A DNA stretch of 64,000 nt. Origin: Bubalus kerabau. Lineage: Eukaryota; Chordata; Mammalia; Artiodactyla; Bovidae. Positions 36,701 through 48,137 of this stretch are shown one piece after another. The stretch is taken from assembly GCF_029407905.1 (NCBI RefSeq), contig NC_073643.1, positions 40,458,501-40,522,500 on the forward strand, given 5' to 3'. The first letter of the stretch is position 1. Each line of letters begins with the position of its first letter. The notes under the pieces are model-generated. The model was not told the DNA's origin and searched no databases. It was given only the letters and a program-made list of their open reading frames with translations. A program made the translations under genes and the position numbers.

Positions 36701-38639
36701 GATGAGGTTGACTACTGTCATTGTTCGTTATTGTCCAAACCATACATCCACTCTTACACTGTCAAGCAGATATGACAAGCACACATTTTCCATATAAGAA
36801 AGATACAAAGTCACCTTTTAATTTGCAGTTTGAGTTCACAATGACTTTATAGTTACATTAGCTATTCTCTTGCCTCAAGCATCCATCAGGAGTAACAGCA
36901 GCCATAACTGTGCTCTAAATTTCAGTGATAAAACAGCTACCTCTAGTTTATTATAAAAGGGATTCAGTAGAGAAAGGAGCCTCTCTCAGACAGTTTATTA
37001 GCAACCTAGTCATAGTTTATTTTCAACAGCAGAATTTTTTCTTTAGCCTATAAAAAGTTCTAAAATGTAATATTACAAAATAAAAAGAGAGATTTGACCT
37101 TTTCTGTTCATTCCCTGAGCTGCTGGGATAATAACGTCTCCATAACATGAAAATTGAAAAACTATATTATCCACTCCCCTCAAGAAAATTCCATTCGGTA
37201 GACCTTACTGCAAACTTATCTAAATTTTTTTTGGATCAGAAACAAGATCACACAAATATGCTTGCTATTAAGAGATCATGAAATAATATGATAAGTGCTT
37301 TCCCATTGTGAGGGAGAAAATATCAAACATGAAGTAAACCCAAACCTCATGATGGGTTAAAGAACAGATAAGTGATAGGATGGTCAATGATGAACATCAC
37401 TTGAAATTTAAGTAGATTAAATGAGAGTGTAAAGTCCACATAATCATATCATTCCAGGAACCGTGATTTTCACAATAGTCCTTAAATGCCACACCAAAAT
37501 TGTTTTCGAGCAAACTTGGGGTAAAGATTTTAGTTAGTTTCCGCTTGAAAGGATACCTGCCTTCCTGAAGTCTGTGCGTCTGTCAGCCTTTTCCTTTATC
37601 ATGGATGCCCACTGATAGTTCCTTAAATTTATAAATGTAGTTTAGGCACCATTATTCATCTAAGTTCAGTGTGAAGCCATTCTCCTATGCCCATGCTATA
37701 GAGGACTTCAAAATCTTTATACAGTTAAAGCCCAGAAGTGAAACAAGTAGCATTGTTTGGAAGATGTGTTGAATTATGCCCTCGCTCCAAAGCCTATGAA
37801 ATTACATAGCCCATTTTCAGTACATATGAAGCCCTTGCAAACCAAGCAAGAGTTAGCAACTATTCAGCCAAGTCTGAAAAAGGTTAAGACTGAAGTAAAT
37901 TCTTAAAATTCAGTCAATCCTTGATTTCTTAAATAAGTTTAAAAAAAAAAAAAAACGCACACATACTAATGAAAAAGAACATTGGTATGTGTCTCTGAAA
38001 GCAAGAGCTAATCCAAACCTCATTAGAGCTTTAAGCTTCTACTTTCCCCTCCTAATTCTGTTTTGCTCAGCCTAGTATTTAAATTCATTTGCATTCCCTT
38101 GACACATGCCAAACATTGGCAAAGGAATGGATCCCAAGGTGTCCTGAATCCAGGAATTGACTTTCTCACCCTTTTGCTCTGGGCTGTTTTCCCCTTGCTA
38201 ATGTCAACATTGGAGTTTTCTTTTTCTCTCATCAGCCTGTTCCAATCGTTTGTACAGGGCAAAATGGGATTGCACGGAGCATTTAGTTTTTAATGTTCAG
38301 CACTGTGGAAGAACAGACTGGGCCATTGCAAGGATGACTGGATGGTGTTGCTTGAGAAGCACCCACAAGTTCTTTGAAACAGAATTTAGAACAGCTGGAC
38401 CGCTGCAGTGTTTTATTTTAAAATAGACAACATATGTAATGCATATGGTCCTAGACATGTATGGAGACACAGGCAGACAATCTGAATGGTATCCAAAGAC
38501 ACCTGCACCTAGAATTCTGTTTCCTTTTATAAGATTTTTTTCCCCCCTAAGAGCACATGTTCCCACTTTGGGATTTGCAAGATGCCATCTGAATCCCCAT
38601 GTGTGTGACTCCTTAATAAAGTCGATGGGAAGTTTCCTG

Positions 38640-38900
38640 GGATGGAGGTGTCAGAGTAAGTCAGTTAATAAATACCTCCTAAGGACCTGGCTCCTCTGGG
38701 AGCTGGAAGGGAAAAATAACAGATCAGGAACGTACCCTCAAGAAACATATTATCTATCAGGGAATTTAAGTGTGTGTTCTGACCACAGAGAAATACATCA
38801 CCCAGCAAAAACACAGAGACAGAGATTAGGAGTTAATTATACAGGGCCAGAGGAGAAGCATAAAGCAGAGAGCTTGGGAAGGACTCTCAGCTTCCTAGAA
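38640..38900 (-). repeat. Possible L2 fragment
   Basis: 'gaacgtaccctcaagaaacatattatctatcaggg' and 'gagaagcataaagcagagagcttgggaaggactctc' resemble antisense L2. The chance open frame at 38439-39035 overlaps this piece. Confidence 0.35.
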
Positions 38901-39034
38901 ACAATATGGTTTAAGAGGCAACCTCTAACTAACATTAGTGATCAAAGTAGAGACAGCCTTGGCTCTCTGAGAATATTAGACCAACTGACTTTGAGAGCTG
39001 TGAGAAGCCTGCTCGTCCACTCATGGCTAAGGTG

Positions 39035-39255
39035 AGCGCTTAGTATATGCTAGGTACCTAGGTGCTTCACAGATTCTTCTTACCAGATCCTGTCAACAAC
39101 CACCTCTGAGGGTAGACTCAAACACCTTTCTCAACTTAACACGTGAGGAAAATGAAACTCGAAAACATTAGTCAACTTCCTCACGTCTCAGATCTGCTAA
39201 CAGCAGAGCTGGCCTCCCAGTCCTTGTGACCCTCTAAGCCCAGCCATCTAAGCAC
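39035..39255 (-). repeat. MIR SINE
   Basis: 'cgcttagtatatgctaggtacctaggtgcttcac' and 'aacacgtgaggaaaatgaaactcgaaaac...cagagctggcctcccagtccttgtgac' match antisense MIR. Confidence 0.65.
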
Positions 39256-39384
39256 CTGCTATCCCACCTCAGATAAATTGTTCCTGTTGAATTTAATGTG
39301 TCAACATTTCCAAAAGTCAAGAAATAGAAAATATTTGTTGACCAAATGTATTTATGTATTTCGATGAGATATTAATAAATTATT

Positions 39385-39500
39385 TTAACACATACGTCTT
39401 GAGTGCCTGCTGTGTGCCAGGTTCCATTGTCGGTGCCGGGGCACAGCAGAGAACAAAAATTTCAAAATCCATGTTTGGATGGAGCTTCAAAATCACATCC
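39385..39500 (-). repeat. L2 3' end fragment
   Basis: 'cttgagtgcctgctgtgtgccaggttccattgtcggtgccggggcacagcagagaacaaaaatt' matches the antisense L2 3' end. Confidence 0.6.
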
Positions 39501-42477
39501 CTTCCATGGACACCGTAAAATAGCATTCCCCACCTACCGATTCTCCTTCCCCACCCCCCTTCCCACCCTGAATAGAATAAACTCCGTGAAACTCTCAGAA
39601 ATTTCATGGGAGCCAGCCACCCTGTTAAGCACTCTTGAGCTGTTGGAACCATTGAAATAATGAGCCTAATTCTGAGTAAATGATGATTTTATGTAAGCAA
39701 AATCCAGGGGCTGCTCAGTTTACTTGCTGGAAATTCCCACTGCATTAAGCTCCATCCCCCGCACATGGAAGGTGTGAAAGGGACCTTAAGAATGATTAAG
39801 TGACAGTGAAGCAGAAAGGGAACTGAAAGTTTGGCTCCTTTTACACGTGAGGAAACTGAGGCTCAGACGGATCAGCACCTCCGCCAGTATCCCGCACCTC
39901 TTTAAAACCGGCGCTCACGGGAGCGTCCAGGCCCCCTCCCTCAGTCCCAGGCTCATTCACCATGTGAACTGACAAGAGACAAAAGGAGGAAGAAGGGAAA
40001 CAGGAATTTCTGTGTTGATAGGGTTACTTTCAGAAAAGGAAAACAGGCGGATTTTAAGCCTATTTTAAAGCCTGCTTTAAATTGTCAGTAAAAATGAAAT
40101 TGTTCTTTCTCTGAAGTCTAAGCCAAGAATTAGCGTGGTGAAGCTGTCTTGTGATGATGGATGGGGGAGGCGGGAGGGTGGGTCTGTACCCGGGTCTCCA
40201 CGGAGGAGCCAAGCTCTCTTTGCAGATCCATTTCCTGAACTGGCAGCCAAGCAAAATAGTTCATCACCAAGTTTTCTAGAGGCTCAACAGATAAGGAGTA
40301 AGAGACTCGAAACACGGGCTATATTTTCAACAGCCGAAAGGAGAGTCCTCTTCTCTCTAGCTGAGTGACCGTTTGCGTCATCATAATTGAAGAGCAGTAA
40401 AATGGCAGAGCCAAGCTGGCAAGGTGAGCGGCCTGACTAGTTGGTCAGCCTGCAGCCTCCTCTGGGAGATCTGAGAGCAGGTAGCTGGGTGCTGGCCGAA
40501 ACTCACCTCATCTATCTGCTAGAAATTGGGAGGCATGGCCTGAGTGAGGCTTTTTATGAGGATGAAACAGGACAAGCAATGGGTGTGTAGCCCACTGTTA
40601 GTTTCTCCAGGGACTGACACGATGGGGCTAAAAGAACAGATTTGTCCTAGGCGATGGAGTGGTACCACCTGGGTTACAGGAGTGTCATCTTGCAGGAAGA
40701 CACCTAAAGTTGGAGCGGGTTCAAACCACTTGCCTTGGGCCATGGGAAACACACACACCCCACCCCACTCCGCAGAAACAGCTAGCTTTTTCCCCAGAAC
40801 CAACTTCCTGGCCACCTCTCTTTCCAGCCATCCTGAGTCAAAAGAGAAATACAGCTTGGAGACCACATCACCAAACAAAAGAATGCTCAAAGATTAAGCA
40901 CCTAACCTCCAAATTGAAAGCACTTTCCTGAAGACAAATCTCAGGCAATTGACCCAGCAAAGAGGCAGATTCTCTAATAAAATTCCTGCCCATGTGATAG
41001 CCCTTCCAAAATCTCATGTTTTATCCTCCGAAAGGAGCGAATTGCCTATTAAAACATACATCCTTCGACTTGCCTTCTGGAAACTGTTGCTTTCGTGTGT
41101 CTTGGGCATAAACAACACATCCTGTTCAAACACTGACCACTTGCTGCCTCTCTGAAAGATGACTGAAGATTTAAAAACCTAATAGGAAGAAGGCATACAT
41201 CTGACATACCATGCACGTAGGTTGGAATGATACACAAAATTAATAATATGAGGGAAAATCATTACCTTAATATTACACTGTAACTATAGCCCCCATTTTC
41301 AGTCAGCCCCCAAGCAGGGAAGAAAAAAAAGCTGCCTGGGATGAAGGCCACATTTGAAAATATTATTCAGACACCTTCTCAAGTCAGAAATCCATTCTCT
41401 GCATGTCCTGACAGCATCGCTGGTCCCTGGCAGGTGCCTGTATTCAAGGAGAATGTTGCACGCAAGGAGATGAATACACTCTTGCTGGATTTAAGATTCT
41501 TTTTCCTTGCAGCATTTCAGGAGAGGGAGTAAATATGAGATGGAGTGAGCCGATTCTTTTAATTTCTAGGACCTTCGTTCCCTCCTCTTCCGAGATTTGC
41601 TTGGTCTCACTTGAGTTGAATTCTCTGAGTTATTTTGCCGATTGAATATAGACTATTTTAGTTACACATATTGAGATTAATTAGTTAGCCCTTAGGAGGT
41701 TTTTCCTACAGCCTTCACCCTGTAAGGAAAAGTGTGAATACATTGAGACTATTAATTCACAATAAATGGCAGATCATAGCCCTTGCTGAGTAAATTTGTT
41801 TGTCTTTCATAAGCTTTGCTAACTGAGTAAGCGCACTATCTCAGGCAGTGTCCTTTGCTATCACTAACTAAATTCCCAGTGAACTTATTCTCCAGGTTTC
41901 AATGGAAATCTTTTGTTATTATTTTGTTTTAATTTTGGAGGATGGGGACCCAAATCTTTTGTGCAACCAAATTGGCCATGGGGATTTGAAAGGGGAGGAT
42001 ACTAATATTGTCACTTGGCTGAGAATCAGCATAACCCTTTTTTTTTCCAGATGATCCCAGTAATTGTAGAGAAATTGCTCTAGACATAACCACTGGAATG
42101 GCAGAATCTATTAAAAATTGAAAAGCTAAATAGGCTTTTATAAGCAAAGATCCGATCTGCTTTCAGTGTTTGGTGAAACAGGCGAAGTTACGGTCGTGTG
42201 CTTAGTTTTTCAAGAACAACATAAATGCACTAGAGTTGTGATCATTTGATAAACATGTTGATGCCAATATATTTTTGCCGAAATGCAATAAACTCACCAG
42301 TAAGTGATGCAAGTTGACAACGGGAGGTAAAAAGAGTATCTTGGGGATGTTGGTGGGTGGCGACGGGAAAACAGCTAGCATTCGTAATGCTTAGTGAATT
42401 CCTGTGTAATTTGAAATGTCAAAGAAAATGCGATGTTTCTCTAAATTGTGTCTCTCTCTACATGTATAAATGAACAG

Positions 42478-42614
42478 ACGCAGATAGAGCTCAAAAACAT
42501 GGCATGGATGAATTTATCTCTTCCAACCCCTGTAACTTTGACCACGCTTCCCTCTTTGAGATGGTACAACGCCTAACTTTGGATCACAGACTTAATGATT
42601 CCTATTCTTGCCTG
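42478..42614 (+). CDS. CADPS: CADPS exon: linker between PH and MUN regions, ends at a GC donor
   Basis: The 137-nt exon starts after aaatgaacag and adds two bases to the Tyr codon begun in the previous exon, then 45 codons: ADRAQKHGMDEFISSNPCNF through RLTLDHRLNDSYSCL. The protein continues into GWFSPGQVF of the next exon, which forces the 3' border to 42614 and makes the donor GCAAGT, not GT. The next intron is phase 0. The segment is a conserved CAPS-specific linker with no separate enzymatic motif. The reading frame stays open beyond the donor to a stop at 42915-42917. The family match is strong; the non-canonical donor is read directly from the sequence. Confidence 0.94.
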
Positions 42615-42620
42615 GCAAGT
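42615..42620 (+). other. CADPS: Non-canonical GC splice donor (GCAAGT)
   Basis: Position +2 is C where U2 introns normally have T. The remaining bases match the donor consensus (G at +1, A at +3 and +4, G at +5, T at +6), as is usual for GC-AG introns, although the exon ends in TG instead of the AG usually seen at such donors. No GT in frame nearby would preserve the known CAPS protein sequence SCL-GWF. The matching acceptor is at 46010-46011. Confidence 0.85.
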
Positions 42621-42917
42621 ATATTCTTTGGTCTACAGCAATTTAAATGCAATAACGTTTTGAAAGATAAAATATTTCTCTACCTTTGTGTCAGAAGCTC
42701 TTCTCCCCATTACGGAGCCTCTTTAACAATTATAAATGCGTTCTTGATTTCCTGGGTTGAGATAGTTTTCCTTACCAAAGAAAGAAGACGGAGCGGGAGG
42801 AAGTTATCAGTAGAGACAGATCCAATTCCTCAGCCTCCCTATCTGAGCGTCCCCCTTTTCAGCTGCTACATGAGAAATATTCTCAAGAGGATAATCGAGT
42901 TTGGCACCTACTTGTAG
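42615..42917 (+). other. CADPS: Open extension of the exon past the GC donor (possible alternative terminal exon)
   Basis: If the GC donor is not used, the CADPS frame runs on for 100 codons before a TAG at 42915-42917, ending RNILKRIIEFGTYL. The predicted tail has no domain that I recognise and contains a basic KERRRSGRK stretch. The sequence is not an obvious repeat. This is an inference about a possible isoform, not a demonstrated exon; long open frames also occur by chance. Confidence 0.25.
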
Positions 42918-43058
42918 AGAACTTGTAAAAATTTCCTTGGTTTCTTAGTCTTCAAGATCCCCCTCCCACCTCACCCCAGATAATAAGACCCTGTGCTCCT
43001 GTCTCGGAAATGAATGGGTCCTTTTTGTTTATATTTTTGAAGATTAAAATGATTTGTC

Positions 43059-43064
43059 AATAAA
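43059..43064 (+). other. CADPS: AATAAA hexamer with GT-rich downstream stretch (candidate intronic poly(A) signal)
   Basis: A canonical AATAAA lies 142 bases after the stop of the open extension. About 27 to 53 bases further on is a strongly G/T-rich run (ggtttgggttggtttgtttgggtgg, about 43091-43115), the expected arrangement for a cleavage and polyadenylation site. Such hexamers are common in AT-rich introns, so this is only a candidate. Confidence 0.3.
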
Positions 43065-45404
43065 GTTCACTTCCCCTTACATAAGCTAAATGGGTTTGGG
43101 TTGGTTTGTTTGGGTGGCTTTTTTCCCTACATAGTATTCCAAACATTTTTTATACCCTTTGAGAGAATTTTTTTATGGTGCTTAAGATGGTTAGAAATCG
43201 AACTCTCCCACAAGAGCATGGGTATTTCTTAAAATCCTGTTTTAAGCCTAGATTTAAATCATTTAAATGCAAAGGACTGCTATTATGTCTTTATTGGATT
43301 TCTGAAGATACATTTTGGGCTTTATGCTATGCAATTTAAAAGAGACTCAATTTATTTTCTTCTGCAAACCAGAAATTGTTATTTTTTAAAGGTAGACTAT
43401 TGATCCCACTTTATAGATGGGAAAGGTGAGGGGAAAGGCTGCAGTGGCTTTACACGGAGGAAAAGCCTCATCTCTGACTCCACATACTAAGATGAATATA
43501 GCTGTATATTGTTAATATTAATTAACTCAGGTTAACATTTTATTGATAGCAACATAAATATAATGAAAATCTGGGTTTTTTTCTTTAAATGATATGGCTT
43601 TCTCCTAAGTCTGTTCCAATTTTTCTTTTAAATTCCTTTTTTTGTTCTTTGTCAGAAGCCAAAATATAAAAATGACAGATAAAATAGTCCAAAAAACAGA
43701 AGCAGGATCATGTGGAATAATTTATTAATCTTTGTCTCATAAAAGATTCATTGATTATCTCAGGTTTAGAATCACATTATCAGAAGTCTGAACTTTGCCA
43801 AACTGAAAAGGAATACATCATTTTGACTTTAAAAAAAAAAAAAAAGGCTTACCTTGCATTGCAAGGCAGTTTTTCTCAAATGTGTTTTCTGTGATTATGT
43901 AATTATTCACGTCATTATAAATTGTGTTCATGAAACTTGTAAGAATTTGCCTCTGAACTTAAATCGTTTCCTTTTATATATAATTCCTAGTCTCTTGAGG
44001 AATTTTTTTGAGACGTATTATTTTCAAGACTTTTTTCAAATCGTACTTTCTTTGGTTTTCTGTTTCGCTAAGACATTCATCCCTGAGGAGTGAATGCCGT
44101 CTAAAGAATTAAACCAGAAATGAAATTCTGAAGCTTGCTTCCTGTTAGTCATATTCAGGCCCCAAAACCCCAAATTAATTGTGAATAGTGTAAAATAGTT
44201 TCCTTCCCCATTTGTATACCTGTATGTATTAATCATCGTCCCCCAATTTCAGAAAATAAGAGCCATTAAGAGGACCTCGTCTCCTGCCTCCATACATTCC
44301 ATTTTCTCATTATTACAGTCTTTTTTTCCAGTCAGTTTTGGAGACCGACCAGCAGGGATACATAAATTTTTCTGTGTCTTCGACTGAGCTCCTAATTGAT
44401 ATTTCTTCAACTCTTTTCAAAGCAGCTATTTTGGCATCTACAAAAGACTTGGTGTCATCTGAGTCGTAGAAAATATATTTTAATCTTTCACAGCAGTGTT
44501 GTTTCTAAGATTTAGCATTTGGGGTAGCAGATGGAGTGGCAAAGAAGTTGCCTATAGGGGCAGCCCACTGCCTCGACTACTCTCCCGCCCTCTGCAGTAA
44601 CTTATCATTTGAAATAGGAAAGATGCCGTCTTTCGTCGGATGCATTGCTGAGCTGCATGTTGTCAATCGAAGATTCCCCGGATCCCTAGCACAAGATCCG
44701 AGTGTTGCAGGGGCCTCCGTTCTGCACTTCTGTGGCCACTACCTGCCACCCAGTCACTTTCTCCTTTTGCCGTTTCTCTCCCGGGATGGAGAGGTATATT
44801 CAAAAGATGACTCAGAGAAGACCCTCAAAGTAAAATTAGGTTTATATTTAAGATCATCCTAAATTCCCAGCTTACAAAGTACCACCTCAGTTTTTATTTC
44901 TGGCTTCAGAAAGGTACTCAGACTGCAAGAAGTGATTTCATTACAGGCTTGTCCCAAGAGTGACTTTGAGTGGCAAGTCGCTGGGCCTTACTGGGCATCT
45001 TTTTTTTTAAGTGCTTGGTGGAGGCAGCAGTTTCTACACCATGGCACCTCCTTATGTGCTCTGCATCAGAGATTCCAGCCCGATTCTTTTTTAGAGCAGA
45101 GTTTTGCGTGGTCCTGCAGCATGCAAATACATAATAAGAAAACAAATAACTGCCAGGGAGAATATAAAACCTCAGCCTGGGCACAGGAAGCTCCTCTCAG
45201 TTTAGTTGAATCATATATGATTCACAACTTGAGAACTTAAAGTCATGTTGTTCTTTTTGGAAAGTTCTGTTATTATCTTCATTTTAAAATCTAAAAAAAA
45301 AAAAATTTTTTTTTCTTCCAAAGTGAAAGGATTTATGAAGTCCTGGCATGAATGTAGATCAATCCTAGTATTTATTAATGCTCCAGAGTATTAAAAATAC
45401 AGAA

Positions 45405-45595
45405 GATATGGAGAAAGACAGAGCTGGGTTTGAGTCCTGGCTATTTTGTATTATTTGTGAGCTCTTATTTTCATTTCCTCATCTGAAATAAAGATAAACC
45501 TGCCCTGTCTACTTCTCAAGGTTGTCATGGGCTCAACTAAAAGCTCTTGTCAAGGGCAAAGCACTGTACCAATTTAAGGCATTAATGTTATTATT
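45405..45595 (+). repeat. MIR SINE
   Basis: 'agagctgggtttgagtcctggc', 'ctcttattttcatttcctcatctgaaataaagataa' and 'caaggttgtcatgggctcaac' match sense MIR. Confidence 0.7.
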
Positions 45596-45659
45596 TTCTC
45601 TTATCAGTAACCAACACTTTGCCCTAGCCCCACTCCAGTGCTCTTAGGGTTTATGGTTC

Positions 45660-45910
45660 AGTGTTAAAGCAGTGGGTGAGACTCTTGTTTCTGGAATCGT
45701 GCCCTCTGCTAATCCACACTCCATCACTTACTAGCTGTGGGACACTAGGGAAATTCCATGTACTCCCTGAGCTCAGGTTTCCCATCCATCCACCAGGGAG
45801 AGCAGCACCTCCCTCACAGGGCTTTGGTGAGGACTGAACTGGCTAGCACACATGGCGTGTGGCAGAGTGAGTGGGGCTTAATGAGCAATCAGGAGGTGTT
45901 GGCTCTGGCT
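45660..45910 (+). repeat. MIR SINE
   Basis: 'actccatcacttactagctgtgggacactagggaaattcc', 'cacctccctcacagggctttggtgaggactgaactggc' match sense MIR. It ends about 100 bases before the exon at 46012. Confidence 0.8.
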
Positions 45911-46011
45911 ATTTTTAACCCCCTTCTCCAGTCACCCCCAACTGTAGAGCTCTCCCCTAAATAAACCCAACCTGTATTTGAAAGAAGGTCTCTCCTTTAT
46001 TCCCCAATCAG

Positions 46012-46199
46012 GGCTGGTTCAGTCCTGGCCAGGTGTTTGTACTAGACGAGTACTGCGCCCGAAACGGAGTCCGAGGGTGTCACCGACATCTGTGCTACCT
46101 CAGAGACTTGCTTGAACGGGCAGAAAACGGCGCCATGATCGACCCAACCCTCCTTCACTATAGCTTCGCCTTCTGTGCATCCCACGTCCACGGGAACAG
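46012..46199 (+). CDS. CADPS: CADPS exon: Cys/His-rich linker segment before the MUN region
   Basis: The 188-nt exon follows tattccccaatcag and ends at gggaacag before GTAGGC. It reads [20 protein letters not shown], then [20 protein letters not shown] and [20 protein letters not shown] to GN, 62 codons plus two bases of Arg (phase 2). The Cys and His residues (CHRHLC) are typical of this CAPS segment; I do not claim a metal site. [15 protein letters not shown] is the best discriminator for CADPS against CADPS2 in this window. The donor GTAGGC departs from consensus at +4 and +6, which fits a junction where a cassette exon may or may not be included next. Confidence 0.95.
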
Positions 46200-46554
46200 G
46201 TAGGCACGTGTCCAGGAGTATTCCTTTTAAAAAGATGTTTAAGGTGCTGGCGGTGGTTTACAGCTGGTCCTGCTCTTAGGGTCATCTCTAAGTCTACCCA
46301 CTCCTATTTGCTCAGTAGTACAGACATGTGGGCACACACACCAGCCACACAAACACAAAGAACATACACACAGGTCTGAATTTCTTCTCCTTTCATGAGT
46401 CTCGACAGAAACGGCAAACAGGACTTCTAGAGTGGTCTCTGATACACCTTCAGCGTACATGGTGAGCAAAAACTAGACATCAAGCAAAGGCAGAGTTACA
46501 GAGAAATTGATTCTTTGAGAAACAGGGATGAAATCCCATGGTAGCATTTAATGA

Positions 46555-46745
46555 AAGACCATGATTCAGAGGGGGTGGCAGGATGCTGGGAGAGTCTCCC
46601 TGAGGAGCTGATGCTTGGGCCGAGTACTGAAGTAGGAGTTGAGTGGTTCTGGGCAAAAGGAGGAGCATGTACAAATGCTCAGCAGAGGAAACTTAAGGGC
46701 TGAAGCAAGCAAGGTGATGCTGGGAGACGTAGATAATCATGACAC
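46555..46745 (-). repeat. L2 fragment
   Basis: 'ctccctgaggagctgatgcttgggccgagtactgaagtaggagttg' and 'gagcatgtacaaatgctcagcagaggaaac' resemble antisense L2. Confidence 0.5.
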
Positions 46746-47978
46746 TGAGTTTAACCAGAGAGCTGGGAGGAACTTCAGAGATCATGGTGTAGTCAACCCC
46801 TTCGGTTTATAGGTTTTACAGACAAGACCAAAACATCAGTTCTTCTAACTTCATACTAAGTACTTTCTTTCTTTAGACATTGCCCAGCTCCTGGAGGAAA
46901 AGATCCATGTTTTAAATAATGCAAAAAGCAGCAAATAACTTAAGAATGGTACCATTTGGCTCTGAAGACCCGGAATAAATTTCTGCACTGCCATAGCCAG
47001 TGGTTTACTATCCCAGTGTGTGTAGCCTCACATTACTATAAAGAGAAGCCTCCATTACCCCGTGAACCCCGACCAATAGCCAGGGAAGGCACACCCAGGG
47101 AAAACTAGGTGGCTTCAGAAACCCAGCCTGCAGTAAAAAAAACTCACTGCTCTGGGGAAATTCTTCCATGGGAGAGTCCAGAATTGACAACTTTTTCTTT
47201 TAAATCAGACCATGTCAGTCATCTTTGCAAGCTATACAACTCTGGAATATCTGTGGGGTTGGTTCTGTGCTTTTCCTCTCTCTAGTGCTGGTAGATTTTA
47301 TGAGATGCAACTTCAACATTTAGAGCTGGGTAACAATAGCACTGTAGGTTTGAATATTTAACAGGCAACAAGATTTTCATCACCTCCCATTGTTACCAGG
47401 TTTGCTAGCCCAGCACATGACCTTTCATTTGCATAAAAGATATTCATGAAAACTCTGATACCTGGGGACTATCTCTGCATAATTCTGCTTTTTATAAATA
47501 TGTACACTTTGATGACTATCTGTTACAGCCTCTTGGACTGAATTCTTTAAAGAGAGAGAGAGAAGTTGCATTATATTCTCTGGGTTGTCACACTGTATTC
47601 TACATATGTTACTGAATAAGGAAGTGTTATAAAATAATGAAGTGTTTTTGTAAACTCCCTGGTAAACATCATCATGAATTATGATACACATTGTCTGGAT
47701 TTCATATTGTAAGACTGCCACTTGATTCACAGTTAGGTTTATACATCTTGTCATGGAAACAGTTTTGGATTTCTTATTTTCTTTTCAGTTCTGATTTTCC
47801 TTATGCAAGTTTGCATTTTTTTTTTTTTGCTTATTATTTTAGTTCAAATGCATTTGCTGTTGCTGTTTGATGCATCCTTCTTTTTCTTTCTTTTGTTTGT
47901 GCATGTATGTGTGCTCTTGATTCTCCCATGGCTGGCCATACTTTGTGCATGCTCCATGCGACCACCCCCTCTCCAAAG

Positions 47979-48137
47979 TCAACAAATGCATGCGTACCTT
48001 GGTGGGCTGCCACCAAACACAGACCCTGAAGGGAGCAAAACTCCCTCCCCATCTGAACCAGAGGCTAAAAAAGATACCAAAAAGGAATCCAAAAAAAGAA
48101 AAAATCCCAAAACCCAGGCAAATCCAGAGCCTAAAAG
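47979..48137 (+). CDS. CADPS: Candidate CADPS cassette exon encoding a 53-residue Lys/Pro-rich insert
   Basis: A 159-nt block sits 1.8 kb after the exon at 46012, between a pyrimidine-rich acceptor (accaccccctctccaaag) and a consensus donor (aaaag|GTAAGA). Its length is a multiple of three, and its borders are phase 2 on both sides, matching the flanking exons, so inclusion would change only the joining Arg codon and add SQQMHAYLGGLPPNTDPEGS, then a Ser/Pro piece (KTPSPSEPEAK) and a Lys-rich piece (KKDTKKESKKRKNPK) ending NPEPKR. SP/TP sites and the KKRK cluster could carry phosphorylation or a basic binding surface; this is inference. It is not in the main CAPS1 sequence that I remember, so it is either a regulated isoform exon or a chance open frame. 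The acceptor ends AAAG and not CAG, a mild weakness. Confidence 0.55.

Larger units (their letters stand above)
29559..42477 (+). other. CADPS: CADPS intron, phase 1, 12.9 kb, without recent ruminant insertions
   Basis: Only old, diverged repeats are visible: L2-like pieces near 30440-30610, 38640-38900 and 39385-39500, a MIR at 39035-39255 and a CT/T tract at 33691. The remaining sequence (29560-30430, 30620-38630, 39510-42470) is mostly AT-rich, looks unique and contains no exon, RNA gene or SINE that I can recognise. Confidence 0.8.
42615..46011 (+). other. CADPS: CADPS GC-AG intron, phase 0, 3.4 kb
   Basis: It starts with GCAAGT and ends with ccccaatcag. The first 300 bases keep the exon frame open, followed by AATAAA at 43059. 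At 43120-45240 the sequence is AT-rich and without a recognised repeat; an A/T homopolymer pair lies at 45293-45314, and two forward MIR copies fill 45405-45910. Confidence 0.85.

Noticed and set aside
38439..39035. 198-residue open frame on the + strand
   Set aside because: It is the second longest single-frame run in the window, but composition looks random, it overlaps L2-like text, there is no family resemblance and no splice context for CADPS.
42504..42917. 137-residue open frame as a stand-alone gene
   Set aside because: It begins inside a CADPS exon and continues into the intron; it is treated as exon plus possible read-through extension.
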